From the NCBI RefSeq assembly GCF_039523075.1, contig NZ_BAAAEP010000024.1, positions 1 through 64,000 of the forward strand: a stretch of 64,000 nucleotides of DNA. Reading direction: 5' to 3'. The DNA comes from Caenispirillum bisanense (GTDB lineage: Bacteria > Pseudomonadota > Alphaproteobacteria > Rhodospirillales > Rhodospirillaceae). Position 1 is the stretch's first letter. Every line of letters begins with the position of its first letter. A program made the position numbers and the translations under genes. Below are positions 1 to 8,099 of the stretch, piece after piece. A model generated the notes under the pieces. The model made no database searches and was not told the DNA's origin. It saw only the letters and a list, made by a program, of their open reading frames with translations.

Positions 1-1148
1 GCGTCGCCGGGGGCCGGGGCGGTGCCGGTCAGGGCGCCGGTGGTGTCGGGGGTGGTGGCAGCCACCTCGGCGGCCGAGGCCGGACGCTCGGAGACCGGGG
101 CGGCGGTGGCGGTGGCGGCGGCGGGGGCGGTCGCCGGCGTCTCGCGCACCACCACCCGGCGGGCGCGCAGCCACGACGCCACGTGATGGCGGTTCTGCAT
201 CACCACGATGATCGCCAGGATGGCCATGATGAAGCCGACGACGCGGGTGATGAGGGCATAGCCCCCCGGCGGCAGGCCGAAGATCACCGCCGTCTCGGCG
301 CCGAAGAAGCCGACGATGCCGATCAGCGACAGCCGTCGCGCCCACAGATACAGGTAATGCGCCGTCTCGTCGGACAGCGGCAGCCAGCGCAGGCTGCGGG
401 CGTGCGGCGCCAGCAGCAGGCGGGCGATGATCATCACCGCCTGCAGGGCCGCGAGCGCGGTGATCAGCACGATGGCGGCGACGCGGGCGGTGGGGGCGGG
501 GTTGACCAGCGGCATGACGGCATAGCCCACCGCCACCATGGCGGCGGGCGGGATCAGCTCGACCAGGGCGAGGCCGATGGTCAGCATCACCCGTTCCGCC
601 CACCGCGGCCGCACCTCGCGCGCCTCCAGCCGGTGGCGGGGCCGCGCCACCAGCTTGCGGGCCAGCCACAGCGCCGCCAGCGCGCACAGGATGATGCCGG
701 CCACCCGCAGGCTGCCATCAAGGAAGCGCTCGCGCGCCTGCGGATCACCGGTCCAGCGGCTGAACCAGCGGACGATGCCGGGCACGTCGGCGGCCGCCGT
801 CGCCAGCCGCACCACCTGGGCGCTGGCCGAGCCGAGGGCGCCCGACACCTGCTCCAGCAGGCGGGCACCGAGGGTGGAGGGCGGCAGACGTTCCTCCACC
901 TGGCGCTGGGCGGCGATCATCGCCTCCAGCTGGCCGACCAGCTGCTGGCGGCGGGCGTCGTCCTTCAGGGTGGCGACCAGGGCCTCCAGCTGGGCGGTGG
1001 TCTCGGCCTCCACCGCCGGCTGTCCGCCGCCCTGCTGGGCAGCGGCCGGCAACGGCGCCACCACCGCCAGCAGGGCGGCCAGCAGCAGGACGGCAAGGGC
1101 GGTGAACAGGCGGGCGGACGGGTGGGGTTGTACGGCGGCAGGCTTCAT
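1..1148 (-). CDS. MscS-like mechanosensitive channel, N-terminal part (cut by window edge)
   Basis: The frame opens at an ATG at 1148 and runs off the left edge, so 382 codons are visible and the C-terminus is missing. It starts with a signal-like hydrophobic stretch (residues about 14-37). A periplasmic helical, Gln/Glu-rich part follows, then membrane segments near residues 148-166, 186-211, 221-243, 271-293 and 297-316, then an Ala/Pro-rich linker. This layout resembles the first half of large MscS-family channels (YbiO/YnaI type), which release solutes on osmotic down-shock. The pore helix and MscS beta domain would lie outside the window, so the family is inferred from layout and similarity of the membrane part, not from the channel domain itself. 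It is divergent from the arsC-like gene. Confidence 0.6.
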   Translation of the reverse strand, partial: MKPAAVQPHPSARLFTALAVLLLAALLAVVAPLPAAAQQGGGQPAVEAETTAQLEALVATLKDDARRQQLVGQLEAMIAAQRQVEERLPPSTLGARLLEQVSGALGSASAQVVRLATAAADVPGIVRWFSRWTGDPQARERFLDGSLRVAGIILCALAALWLARKLVARPRHRLEAREVRPRWAERVMLTIGLALVELIPPAAMVAVGYAVMPLVNPAPTARVAAIVLITALAALQAVMIIARLLLAPHARSLRWLPLSDETAHYLYLWARRLSLIGIVGFFGAETAVIFGLPPGGYALITRVVGFIMAILAIIVVMQNRHHVASWLRARRVVVRETPATAPAAATATAAPVSERPASAAEVAATTPDTTGALTGTAPAPGD

Positions 1149-1165
1149 GGCAAGAGGGGTTACCC

Positions 1166-1179
1166 TTGAACTGGTTCAA
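1166..1179. promoter_or_regulatory. short inverted repeat in divergent promoter region
   Basis: TTGAAC and GTTCAA, separated by 2 bases, lie 18 bases upstream of the channel start and about 85 bases upstream of the ArsC-like start. This could be a regulator site, but a 6-bp repeat of this kind can also arise by chance. Confidence 0.25.
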
Positions 1180-1262
1180 CCGTCGCAACGCGCGCCTTCG
1201 CGCGGCGGATGCCATCAGTTGTAGACCAACCGGACGCCAGCACCAACTGGAGCAGCCGTATC

Positions 1263-1607
1263 ATGGCCGTGACCATCTACCACAATCCCCGCTGTTCCAA
1301 GTCGCGCCAGACCCTGGCGCTGCTGCAGGAACGGGGCATCGAGCCGACCGTCATCCCCTACCTGGAAACCCCGCCCACCGCCGACGACCTGCGCCGGCTG
1401 CTGGCACTGCTCCGCATGGCCCCGCGCGACCTGCTGCGCCGCAAGGAGGCGAAGGAACACGGCCTGGACGACCCGGCGCTGACCGACGACCAGCTGATCG
1501 CCGGCATGATCGCCCACCCGGCGGTGATCGAACGCCCGATCGTGGTGGTGGACGACCGCAAGGCCCGCCTCGGCCGCCCGCCGGAACAGGTGCTGGAGAT
1601 TCTGTGA
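1263..1607 (+). CDS. arsC: ArsC-family reductase (arsenate reductase-like, YfgD type)
   Basis: A 114-residue thioredoxin-fold protein of the glutaredoxin-dependent ArsC family, close to the usual 115-120 residues. The motif HNPRCSKSRQTL at residues 7-18 carries the single catalytic Cys (C11) followed by Ser/Arg. ERPIVVVDDRKARLGRP near residues 88-104 supplies the Arg residues of the oxyanion site. ArsC enzymes reduce arsenate to arsenite using glutathione/glutaredoxin in the cytoplasm. No arsR, arsB or acr3 gene is nearby, so it may be a housekeeping YfgD-like member rather than part of a resistance operon. The ATG at 1263 was chosen over an upstream ATG at 1209 because family members begin at this MxxxIYHNP position. 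Confidence 0.85.
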   Translation: MAVTIYHNPRCSKSRQTLALLQERGIEPTVIPYLETPPTADDLRRLLALLRMAPRDLLRRKEAKEHGLDDPALTDDQLIAGMIAHPAVIERPIVVVDDRKARLGRPPEQVLEIL

Positions 1608-1622
1608 GGGGCCGCAGCCCGA

Positions 1623-1651
1623 TTGACTTCGGCCACCGCTGTGGCTAAATG
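1623..1651 (+). promoter_or_regulatory. sigma-70-like promoter of the candidate small RNA
   Basis: TTGACT (1623-1628), a 17-base spacer and TAAATG (1646-1651) stand alone in an intergenic gap. A start of transcription near 1658 would make an RNA that ends at the terminator at 1809-1833. Confidence 0.5.
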
Positions 1652-1657
1652 AAGGTG

Positions 1658-1836
1658 CCGGTGCTTGCTGGAACGCCAGCATCGGCAGACCGCTGGACTC
1701 CTGGGCGTGCGCAGAGCCAGCCCCACCAGCCGCAAGGCTGGTCCCGCTCGGACGAGGGGACAGCCGGTTCGCCGGCAAGAGGTTCGCCCCGAGGTGGCTT
1801 CGCCATCGAAATAGCCCCGAAAGGGGCTATTTTCGT
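1658..1836 (+). ncRNA. candidate structured small RNA of about 180 nt
   Basis: The gap 1608-1853 holds a promoter, then a chain of stem-loops with stable tetraloops, then a Rho-independent terminator. Stems I can read are: TGCTGG/CCAGCA (1666-1681, loop AACG); GCTGG/CCAGC (1692-1721, 20-nt loop); CCAGCC/GGCTGG (1726-1741, loop GCAA); GCCGG/CCGGC (1763-1776, loop TTCG); and the terminator stem. There is no convincing coding frame. It does not match what I know of SRP RNA, RNase P RNA, tmRNA or 6S RNA. Function unknown. The order of hairpins and the GNRA/UUCG loops favour a stable RNA over random intergenic sequence. Confidence 0.55.
1809..1833. terminator. Rho-independent terminator
   Basis: A 10-bp stem AAATAGCCCC / GGGGCTATTT closes a GAAA loop. 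The A-run on one side and T-run on the other let it work in both directions, ending the candidate RNA on plus and the ORF at 1854 on minus. Confidence 0.8.
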
Positions 1837-1853
1837 TTCTGCCGCCGGATCGG

Positions 1854-2423
1854 TCAGGGCCGCCGGGGCTTGCGGCGCCGGCTGTCGTACACCCGCCGCG
1901 GTCGCTGGTTCTCCCGCCGCAGCCGCACCAGATGGGCGAAGCGAATGCTGCCGTAGGTGGTCAGGTCGCGCTCGGTGCGGGGATGGGCGGTCCTTACCCG
2001 CATGTGCAGGTCGATCCCCTCGACGCCCCGGACCCGGTCCAGCGAGAAGATGATGGCGTAGTGCTGCGCCTGCCCGTCCTGCGTCACGGTGGGAATGACG
2101 GCGTAGGTTTCGTCGCCCTTCAGGTTCCACGCAACCGCCCTGTGGAAATCGCGGATGTAAGCCGGGGCCTGGAGTGAATGATGGTAGCGCTGCAGGCAAA
2201 AGACGCCGTCATCCCGCGAGCAGCCGGGAAAGGCGAGATCCGCCGCGTCCCCCTGCCGGCGGTCGCGGGTGAAGCAATGGTCGGTGAAGGTGACGGCGAT
2301 GCGGGCGTCAACCTTGGCCGAATCGGTCACCGTCAGAACAAACTCGTCAAGGTGGGCGAGGCTGTAGTCGGTGCCCCTGTACTGGAAGCACCCCTAGCCG
2401 GAATGGAAGTAGGGCGGCGGCAT
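1854..2423 (-). pseudogene. unknown protein, apparently interrupted near the N-terminus by an in-frame TAG
   Basis: An uninterrupted frame runs from the TAG at 2394-2396 down to the stop at 1854. It encodes about 180 residues with a protein-like composition (for example YRGTDYSLAHLDEF, then FTDHCFTRD, then AIIFSLDRV) and a basic Arg-rich tail. No ATG lies at the start of this conserved-looking part. The nearest in-frame ATG is at 2423, upstream of the TAG, and would give MPPPYFHSG before the stop. A GTG at 2330 would skip the YRGTDYSLAHL segment. The simplest reading is a nonsense mutation or sequencing error in a gene that began at or above 2423; use of GTG 2330 remains possible. I do not recognise a family. 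Confidence 0.5.
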
Positions 2424-2527
2424 GACCAGGATCCGGATGACGCCGGTCAACCCGGCGCGCCGGAAGCCTAGTCAACCTGAAGAAGAAATCAAGCCGCCAT
2501 GCCGCCAGACGCTACCACGCCCCTCCC

Positions 2528-3022
2528 TCACATCCGGTACACCCTGTCGCCCGGTCCCAGCGGGCGGTGCATGCGGACGCAGGGGCCGAGGGGTGGTTGG
2601 TCGAAGGGGTCGCCGCCGCGCACGAAGCCGAACCGGCGGTAGAAGCTCTCCGCCGGAATGCGGGCGTTGCACCACAGCAGGCCGCCGTCCTGCTGCAGGG
2701 CGCAATGGGCCACCACCGCATGCAGAAGCGCGGCGCCGATGCGGTGGCCGCGGAACCGTTCCGCCACCGCCATGCCGCGGATGCGCCAGTCGCCGGCGTG
2801 CAGGCGGCCGTCCTCGCTTTCGGGGAAGACCGAGGCCACGCCGATCAGCCGGTCCTCCACGAAGGCACCGGCGTGGTAGGCGCCGGCGGTGGCGTCCTGG
2901 TCATAGATGCAGTCGGCCTCCGCCTGCATGGGTCGCAGCACCGCGTGGCGCAGCGGCACGGTCGCCGCCGCCGTCACCGGCGCGAGGCGGAAGGGAATGC
3001 GCAGGACCGAGGCTGCCGCCAT
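2528..3022 (-). CDS. GNAT family N-acetyltransferase
   Basis: A 164-residue protein with the GNAT fold, which transfers an acetyl group from acetyl-CoA to an amine of unknown identity. The acetyl-CoA loop is visible as RIRGMAVAERFRGHRIGAALL (motif A, R-G-H-R-I-G; about residues 82-102). Motif B is seen as LWCNARIPAESFYRRFGF with the usual N-A-R..FY..GF pattern. The closest general match is the small, stand-alone GNAT proteins that follow HAVLRPMQ-type N-termini. The ATG at 3022 has GGAG upstream; a TTG at 3055 would add 11 residues. It is transcribed away from the interrupted ORF, which lies 104 bases downstream. Confidence 0.85.
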   Translation of the reverse strand: MAAASVLRIPFRLAPVTAAATVPLRHAVLRPMQAEADCIYDQDATAGAYHAGAFVEDRLIGVASVFPESEDGRLHAGDWRIRGMAVAERFRGHRIGAALLHAVVAHCALQQDGGLLWCNARIPAESFYRRFGFVRGGDPFDQPPLGPCVRMHRPLGPGDRVYRM

Positions 3023-3080
3023 GATGGATGCGTCTCCGAAGGGCCATACACTCAAGACAAGGGGTGGCGGCGGCGGCGTT

Positions 3081-4532
3081 TCAATCCCGCCAGAAGCGCG
3101 GCAGCAGCAGCACCAGCACGCTGTACAGCTCCAGCCGGCCGAGCATCATGCCGAAGGCCAGCAGCCACTTGGCGGCATCGGGCAGCGGCGCGAAGTTGCC
3201 GGCCGGGCCGATGGTGGAGCCGAGGCCGGGGCCGACGTTGCTGATGGCCGTCACGGCGCCGGAGACGGAGGTCACCAGATCCAGCCCCATGAGGCCGAGC
3301 GCCATGGTCAGGAAGGCGCAGGACAGCAGGTAGAGGAAGAAGAACCCCATCACCGCCTCGGGCACGCCGGCCTGCACCGGACGGTGGTTGAAGTAGGGGA
3401 TGAACACCCCGTGCGGCTGCAGCAGGCGGCGAATCTGCACCCGCGCGGTCTCGTACAGGATCTGGAAGCGGAAGATCTTGATGGCGCAGGTGGTGGAACC
3501 GGCGCAGCCGCCGACGAACATCAGGCAGAAGATGGCGGCGATGGGAAAGCCGGTCCAGGCGTTGAAGTCGGCGGTGGCGTAGCCGGTGCCGGTCATCACC
3601 GAGGTGACGTTGAAGGCGGAATAGCGCAGCGCCTGGAAGGGGTGGAAATCGTCCACCAGCCACAGCCACAGCGCCACCGACAGCACGAACACCGCCAGCG
3701 TCCCCAGGTACCAGTGAACCTGCGTGTCGGTCAGCAGCTGGTTGCCCTTGCCGCGCACCGCCTGCAGCAGCAGCAGGAAGGGGATGCCGCCGACGATCAT
3801 GCCGACGGTGATGATGGCGTCGATGAGGGCGCTGTCGAAGGCGCCGACGGAGGCGTCGCGGGTGCTGTAGCCGCCGGTGGCGATGGTGGTGAGGGCGTGG
3901 GCCACCGCATCGAAGCTGGGCATGCCGGCCCACCACAGCAGCAGCGCCGTGCCGCCGGTCAGGGCGATGTAGAGCCCGACCAGCGCGCCGGCCAGCTGGG
4001 TGGCGCGCGGCAGGATCTTTTCCTGCGCCTCAAAGGCCTCCACCCGGAACATCTGCATGCCGCCGACCCGCAGCATGGGCAGGATGGTCAGCGCCATGAT
4101 GATGATGCCGAGCCCGCCCAGCCACTGCAGCACCGCCCGCCACAGCAGGATGCCGGGCGGCGTGGTGTCGAGCCCGACCATGACGGTGGCGCCGGTGGTG
4201 GTGATGCCCGACATGGCCTCGAAGAAGGCATCGGTGTAGGTCAGGCCGGAGAGCCACAGGGGCAGCGCCGCGAAGGCCGGCAGCACCACCCAGACCACGT
4301 TGGTGAGCAGGAAGGCCTGGCGCAGGTTGAGGCTCATGGGGCCGCCGCGGCTGGTCAGCACCAGGGCGCTGCCGAAGAACAGGCCGAGGCCGCAGGCGAC
4401 GCCGAACACCTGCCAGTCCGGGTTGTCGAGGTAGGCGTCGACCACCATCGGCAGGATCATGCCCACCGACAGCACCAGCAGCAGCCAGCCGGTCACCAGC
4501 GTGACGGGGCGGAAATCAAGACTTGTGACCAC
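3081..4532 (-). CDS. trkH: TrkH-type potassium uptake protein
   Basis: A polytopic inner-membrane protein of 483 residues, the usual TrkH/KtrB size. All four selectivity-filter P-loops are readable: GITTTGATVM, TIATGGYSTRD, VMTGTGYATAD and AISNVGPGLG, each with its conserved Gly. The third filter is followed by the GGCAGSTTCAIKIFRF helix hairpin. TrkH moves K+ into the cell together with TrkA-type nucleotide-binding subunits, which are not encoded here. The start is uncertain: GTG 4532 sits just after GGAGGG with a short spacer, and ATG 4577 gives a 15-residue basic extension without a clear ribosome site. Upstream lies the divergent gcv promoter and riboswitch. Confidence 0.92.
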   Translation of the reverse strand: MVTSLDFRPVTLVTGWLLLVLSVGMILPMVVDAYLDNPDWQVFGVACGLGLFFGSALVLTSRGGPMSLNLRQAFLLTNVVWVVLPAFAALPLWLSGLTYTDAFFEAMSGITTTGATVMVGLDTTPPGILLWRAVLQWLGGLGIIIMALTILPMLRVGGMQMFRVEAFEAQEKILPRATQLAGALVGLYIALTGGTALLLWWAGMPSFDAVAHALTTIATGGYSTRDASVGAFDSALIDAIITVGMIVGGIPFLLLLQAVRGKGNQLLTDTQVHWYLGTLAVFVLSVALWLWLVDDFHPFQALRYSAFNVTSVMTGTGYATADFNAWTGFPIAAIFCLMFVGGCAGSTTCAIKIFRFQILYETARVQIRRLLQPHGVFIPYFNHRPVQAGVPEAVMGFFFLYLLSCAFLTMALGLMGLDLVTSVSGAVTAISNVGPGLGSTIGPAGNFAPLPDAAKWLLAFGMMLGRLELYSVLVLLLPRFWRD

Positions 4533-4683
4533 GCACCCTCCGGGCTTCCCCCAACCGCTGCGCTTTTTTCGCATCATGCGGAAGGATTTTCGGCAAGTCC
4601 ACTCCCACGGGCGGCGGCAGGGCCGCTTGCGGCGGCAGCGGCGGCAGGCGGGCGGGCGTCTCCCTGCGGCGGCATGAGGGGCG

Positions 4684-4711
4684 TTGACGGCCGGCGCCAG
4701 TCCTCTACACT
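4684..4711 (+). promoter_or_regulatory. promoter of the glycine cleavage operon
   Basis: TTGACG (4684-4689), a 16-base spacer and TACACT (4706-4711) lie directly ahead of the glycine riboswitch. Transcription would start near 4718. Confidence 0.6.
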
Positions 4712-4732
4712 GGGGCGGTCCCGATCCGCCAC

Positions 4733-4938
4733 GCGGGAGAGATCGGTCCGTACCGGCGCCGAAGGAGCAACCGCCCCCGGAAACTCTCAGGCAACAAGGA
4801 CCGCGTGGTTCAGGGGGACGCTCTGGAAAGCGGGTCATCGCCCCGGCGTTCCCTTCATCAAGGCGCCACGATCACCCCACCGACGAAGTAAGCCGGCCCC
4901 GGGCCGGTGAATCTTTCAGGTCCTGAGACAGAGGGGGG
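4733..4938 (+). promoter_or_regulatory. tandem glycine riboswitch
   Basis: Two consecutive glycine aptamers can be read. Aptamer one has GGGAGAG (from 4734), GCCGAAGGAGCAA, GGAAACTCTCAGGCAA and the closing CTCTGGAAAGCGGG. Aptamer two has CACCGACGAAGTAAGCCGG, GGTGAATCTTTCAGGTC and GAGACAGAGGGG. These are the hallmark blocks of the gcvT riboswitch class, which binds glycine and usually switches gcv expression on. It ends about 60 bases before the gcvT start, leaving room for an expression platform that sequesters or frees the GGAGG ribosome site at about 4988. Glycine excess should therefore induce the downstream gcvT-gcvH-gcvPA-gcvPB genes. Confidence 0.93.
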
Positions 4939-4997
4939 CATCACCTGCCGCGGGCCATCCGGCCGGCGGTGCGATGCCTTGGCTGTCGGAGGACCGC

Positions 4998-6131
4998 ATG
5001 TCGGACACCCCTGCTGCCGGCGATGCCTTGCGCACCACGCCACTCGACTCGCTGCATCGCGAGCTGGGGGCGAAGATGGTGCCGTTCGCCGGTTATTCCA
5101 TGCCCGTGCAGTACCCCATGGGCATCCTCAACGAACACCTGCACACGCGGGCGCACGCCGGCCTGTTCGACGTCAGCCACATGGGCCAGTGCCGCCTGAC
5201 CGGCAGCAGTGTCGAGGCGGTGGCGCGGGCGCTGGAAACCCTGGTGCCGAGCAACATCCTGGAACTGAAGCCGGGCCGCCAGCGCTACACCCTGTTTACC
5301 GACGACGCCGGCGGCATCCTGGACGACCTGATGGTGTCCAACGCCGGCGACTGCCTGATGCTGGTGGTCAACGCCGCCTGCAAGGAGGCCGACTTCGCCC
5401 ACCTGAAGCGCCACCTGGAGCCGCAGGGCGTGACGGTGGAGGTGCTGGAGGACCGCGCCCTGCTCGCCCTCCAGGGCCCCGGCGCCGCCAGGGTGATGGA
5501 GCATCTGGCGCCGGCTTCCGCCGCCATGACCTTCATGTCGGCGGGCAAGCTGGAGGTGGCGGGCGTGCCCTGCTTCGTTACCCGCTCCGGCTACACCGGC
5601 GAGGACGGCTTCGAGATTTCCGTGCCGGCTGACCAGGCGGAGCATCTCGCCCGCCATATCCTCGAACAGCCGGACGTGGCGCCGGTCGGCCTCGGCGCCC
5701 GCGACAGCCTGCGCCTGGAAGCCGGCCTCTGCCTCTACGGGTCGGACATCGACACCACCACCACGCCGGTGGAAGGCGCCCTGGTGTGGGCCATGCAGAA
5801 GCGCCGCCGCGAAGAAGGCGGCTTCCCCGGCGCCGACGTTATCCGGCGCCAGCTGGCAGACGGCGTCGGCCGCACCCGCGTCGGCATCCTGCCCGAGGGC
5901 AAGGCCCCGGCCCGCGCCCACACCGAAATCCAGGACGACAGCGGCCGCCGCATCGGCGAGATCACCTCCGGCGGCTTCGGCCCGACGGTCGGCGGCCCGG
6001 TCGCCATGGGCTATGTCGAAACCGCCTTTGCCGAGCCCGGCACCGCCGTAACCCTTCTCGTTCGGGGCAAGCCGCTGCCGGCGCGCGTTGTTGCCCTGCC
6101 CTTCGTCGAACAGCGCTACTACAGGGGATGA
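4998..6131 (+). CDS. gcvT: aminomethyltransferase, glycine cleavage T protein
   Basis: A 377-residue T protein. It takes the aminomethyl group from lipoyl-H protein and transfers the methylene to tetrahydrofolate, releasing ammonia. Family blocks seen: LGAKMVPFAGYSMPVQY near the N-terminus, GLFDVSHMGQ (residues about 54-63), SGYTGEDGFEI in the folate-binding middle, and VGGPVAMGYV in the C-terminal barrel. The start at 4998 is fixed by GGAGG ten bases upstream; an in-frame ATG at 4974 lacks such a site. It is the first gene after the glycine riboswitch, and gcvH follows 7 bases downstream. A second GcvT-fold protein (YgfZ type) at 51809 is distinct. Confidence 0.97.
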   Translation: MSDTPAAGDALRTTPLDSLHRELGAKMVPFAGYSMPVQYPMGILNEHLHTRAHAGLFDVSHMGQCRLTGSSVEAVARALETLVPSNILELKPGRQRYTLFTDDAGGILDDLMVSNAGDCLMLVVNAACKEADFAHLKRHLEPQGVTVEVLEDRALLALQGPGAARVMEHLAPASAAMTFMSAGKLEVAGVPCFVTRSGYTGEDGFEISVPADQAEHLARHILEQPDVAPVGLGARDSLRLEAGLCLYGSDIDTTTTPVEGALVWAMQKRRREEGGFPGADVIRRQLADGVGRTRVGILPEGKAPARAHTEIQDDSGRRIGEITSGGFGPTVGGPVAMGYVETAFAEPGTAVTLLVRGKPLPARVVALPFVEQRYYRG

Positions 6132-6138
6132 GCGTCAC

Positions 6139-6513
6139 ATGACCATGTGGTTTTCCAAGGATCACGAGTGGATCCGCATCGAGGACGACAACACCGCCAC
6201 CGTCGGCATCAGCCATTACGCCCAGGAACAGCTGGGCGACGTGGTGTTCGTGGAACTGCCGGAAGTCGGCCGCACCCTCGTCAAGGGCGAAGAGGCTGCG
6301 GTGGTCGAATCGGTGAAGGCGGCGAGCGAGGTCTACAGCCCCCTCGGCGGCGAGGTGGTGGCCTTCAACAAGGCTCTGCCCGACAGCCCCGGCACCATCA
6401 ACCTCGACCCCTTCGGCGACGGCTGGTTCTATCGCATCAAGCTTGATGGCGAGCCGGACACCGAAGGCCTGATGGACCAGGCCGCCTACGACGACTACGT
6501 GGCGTCGCTGTAA
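6139..6513 (+). CDS. gcvH: glycine cleavage H protein
   Basis: A 124-residue lipoyl carrier protein, full length for the family. The lipoylation site is the Lys in VVESVKAASEVYSPL (about residue 59). The family N-terminus FSKDHEWIR and the block VGISHYAQEQLGDVVFVELP are intact. H protein shuttles the aminomethyl group from the P protein (gcvPA/gcvPB) to GcvT. It is translated 7 bases after gcvT. A long inverted-repeat element separates it from gcvPA, so read-through into gcvPA may be partly reduced or the mRNA processed there. Confidence 0.97.
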   Translation: MTMWFSKDHEWIRIEDDNTATVGISHYAQEQLGDVVFVELPEVGRTLVKGEEAAVVESVKAASEVYSPLGGEVVAFNKALPDSPGTINLDPFGDGWFYRIKLDGEPDTEGLMDQAAYDDYVASL

Positions 6514-6553
6514 GGCCGGCGCCGGGTTGCGGTGCCGGGGCTGGAACGGGTTT

Positions 6554-6703
6554 GAACCACCAAGACACCAAGACACCAAGGAGACCGTGGGCAGGGAGAA
6601 GCCGGCACTCGTCAACCGAGGCGACCGGACTCTGCCCCGGGTGACCGGCGCGTTGGCCGGTCCTGGCTCCTGACTTCTTGGTGTCTTGGTGTCTTGGTGG
6701 TTC
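6554..6703. repeat. inverted-repeat element, copy A (27-bp perfect arms)
   Basis: Left arm 6554-6580 and right arm 6677-6703 are perfect reverse complements over 27 bp, built from repeats of ACCAAGAC, with a 96-base spacer. It sits inside the gcv operon between gcvH and gcvPA. Three more copies lie at 18092, 20576 and 20740. No transposase or coding sequence is present. In RNA this would be a very stable hairpin. Confidence 0.9.
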
Positions 6704-6755
6704 CCCTTCCGGCTAGGCCCGTCTCCCGCGCCCCCACACGCAGGAACCGATCCCC

Positions 6756-8099
6756 ATGCGATACCTTCCCCTCACCGATGCCGACCGGCAGGCCATGCTC
6801 CAGGTCATCGGGGCCGAGAGCGTCGATGCGCTGTTCAAGGACGTGCCCGCAGCCGCCCGCGGCGGTGATTTCGCCGACCTGCCGACCCACCAGTCGGAAA
6901 TGGCGGTCGAAAGCACCCTCGGCCGCCTCGCCCGCCGGAACATGACCCAGGCCGACGGCCCGAGCTTCCTCGGCTGCGGCGCCTATCGCCACCATTGGCC
7001 GGCGAGCCTCGACTACCTCATCCAGCGCGGCGAGTTCCTCACCGCCTATACCCCCTACCAGCCGGAAATCGCCCAGGGCACCCTGCAGTACCTGTTCGAG
7101 TTCCAGACCCAGGTGGCGCTCATGACCGGCATGCCGGTCGCCAATGCCTCCATGTACGACGGCGCCACCGCCTGCGCCGAGGCCGCCGCCATGGCGGTGC
7201 GCATCACCCGGCGCAACAAGGTGATCCTGTCGGGCCGCCTGCATCCGCAGTTTGCGTCCACCACCGAAACGTTCCTCAAGTTCACCGATGCCTACTGCGA
7301 GACCCTGGCGCCTGATCCGCTGTGCCTGGAAGACCTGATCGGTCGTGTCGATAGCGAAACGGCCTGCGTGGTGGTGCAGAACCCCGACTTCTTCGGCCAC
7401 CTGCAGGACCTGAGCACGCTCGCCTACGCTTGCCACGAACACGGCGCGCTGCTGGTGGTGGCGGTGGCCGAGCCGCTGTCGCTCGGCCTCGTGACGCCGC
7501 CGGGCGACATGGGCGCCGACATCGTGGTGGCGGAAGGCCAGTCGCTCGCCACCCCGACGGGCTTCGGCGGCCCCGGCGTCGGCCTGTTCGCCACCCGCGA
7601 CAAGTTCGTCCGCCAGATGCCCGGCCGCCTGTGCGGCGAGACGGTGGACCAGGACGGCCGCCGCGGTTTCGTGCTCACCCTGTCGACCCGCGAGCAGCAC
7701 ATCCGGCGCGAGAAGGCGACGTCCAACATCTGCACCAACTCGGGCCTCATCGCGCTGGCCTTCACCATCCACATGACGCTGCTGGGCGAAGCGGGCTTCA
7801 CCGGCCTGGCCGAGCTGAACCACAAGACGGCCGTGCTGCTGGCCCAGAAGATGGCGCAGGTGAAGGGCGTGAAGGTGCTGCCGCGCGCCTTCTTCAACGA
7901 GTTCGCCGTGCGCCTGCCCAAGCCCGCCGCCGAGGTGGTGGACGCGCTGGCCGCCCGCGGCATCCTCGCCGGCGTGCCCGCCAGCCGCTTCTGGCCGGAG
8001 TACGAGGAATTGGCCGAGGTGATGATCGTCGCCGCCACCGAAATGAACACCGAGGCCGACATCGACGCCTATGTCGCCGCCCTCGCGGAGGTGCTGTGA
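6756..8099 (+). CDS. gcvPA: glycine dehydrogenase (decarboxylating) subunit 1
   Basis: A 447-residue N-terminal-type subunit of the split P protein, matching the usual 440-450 residues. Together with GcvPB it decarboxylates glycine with PLP and passes the aminomethyl group to GcvH. Characteristic blocks are SFLGCGAYRHHWPA near residue 68, TAYTPYQPEIAQGTLQYLFE, and NASMYDGATACAEAA. It lacks the PLP lysine, as expected, because that residue is in subunit 2. It lies downstream of repeat copy A, and its stop codon overlaps the gcvPB start by one base (TGATG), indicating coupled translation. Confidence 0.97.
   Translation: MRYLPLTDADRQAMLQVIGAESVDALFKDVPAAARGGDFADLPTHQSEMAVESTLGRLARRNMTQADGPSFLGCGAYRHHWPASLDYLIQRGEFLTAYTPYQPEIAQGTLQYLFEFQTQVALMTGMPVANASMYDGATACAEAAAMAVRITRRNKVILSGRLHPQFASTTETFLKFTDAYCETLAPDPLCLEDLIGRVDSETACVVVQNPDFFGHLQDLSTLAYACHEHGALLVVAVAEPLSLGLVTPPGDMGADIVVAEGQSLATPTGFGGPGVGLFATRDKFVRQMPGRLCGETVDQDGRRGFVLTLSTREQHIRREKATSNICTNSGLIALAFTIHMTLLGEAGFTGLAELNHKTAVLLAQKMAQVKGVKVLPRAFFNEFAVRLPKPAAEVVDALAARGILAGVPASRFWPEYEELAEVMIVAATEMNTEADIDAYVAALAEVL

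Noticed and set aside
1649..2053. Plus-strand open frame over the candidate RNA and its terminator
   Set aside because: It reads through the terminator hairpin and the opposite ORF and has no recognisable protein features.
2907..4910. A 667-codon plus-strand open frame over trkH and the riboswitch
   Set aside because: Composition is a GC shadow of TrkH; trkH filters and the riboswitch are far stronger evidence.
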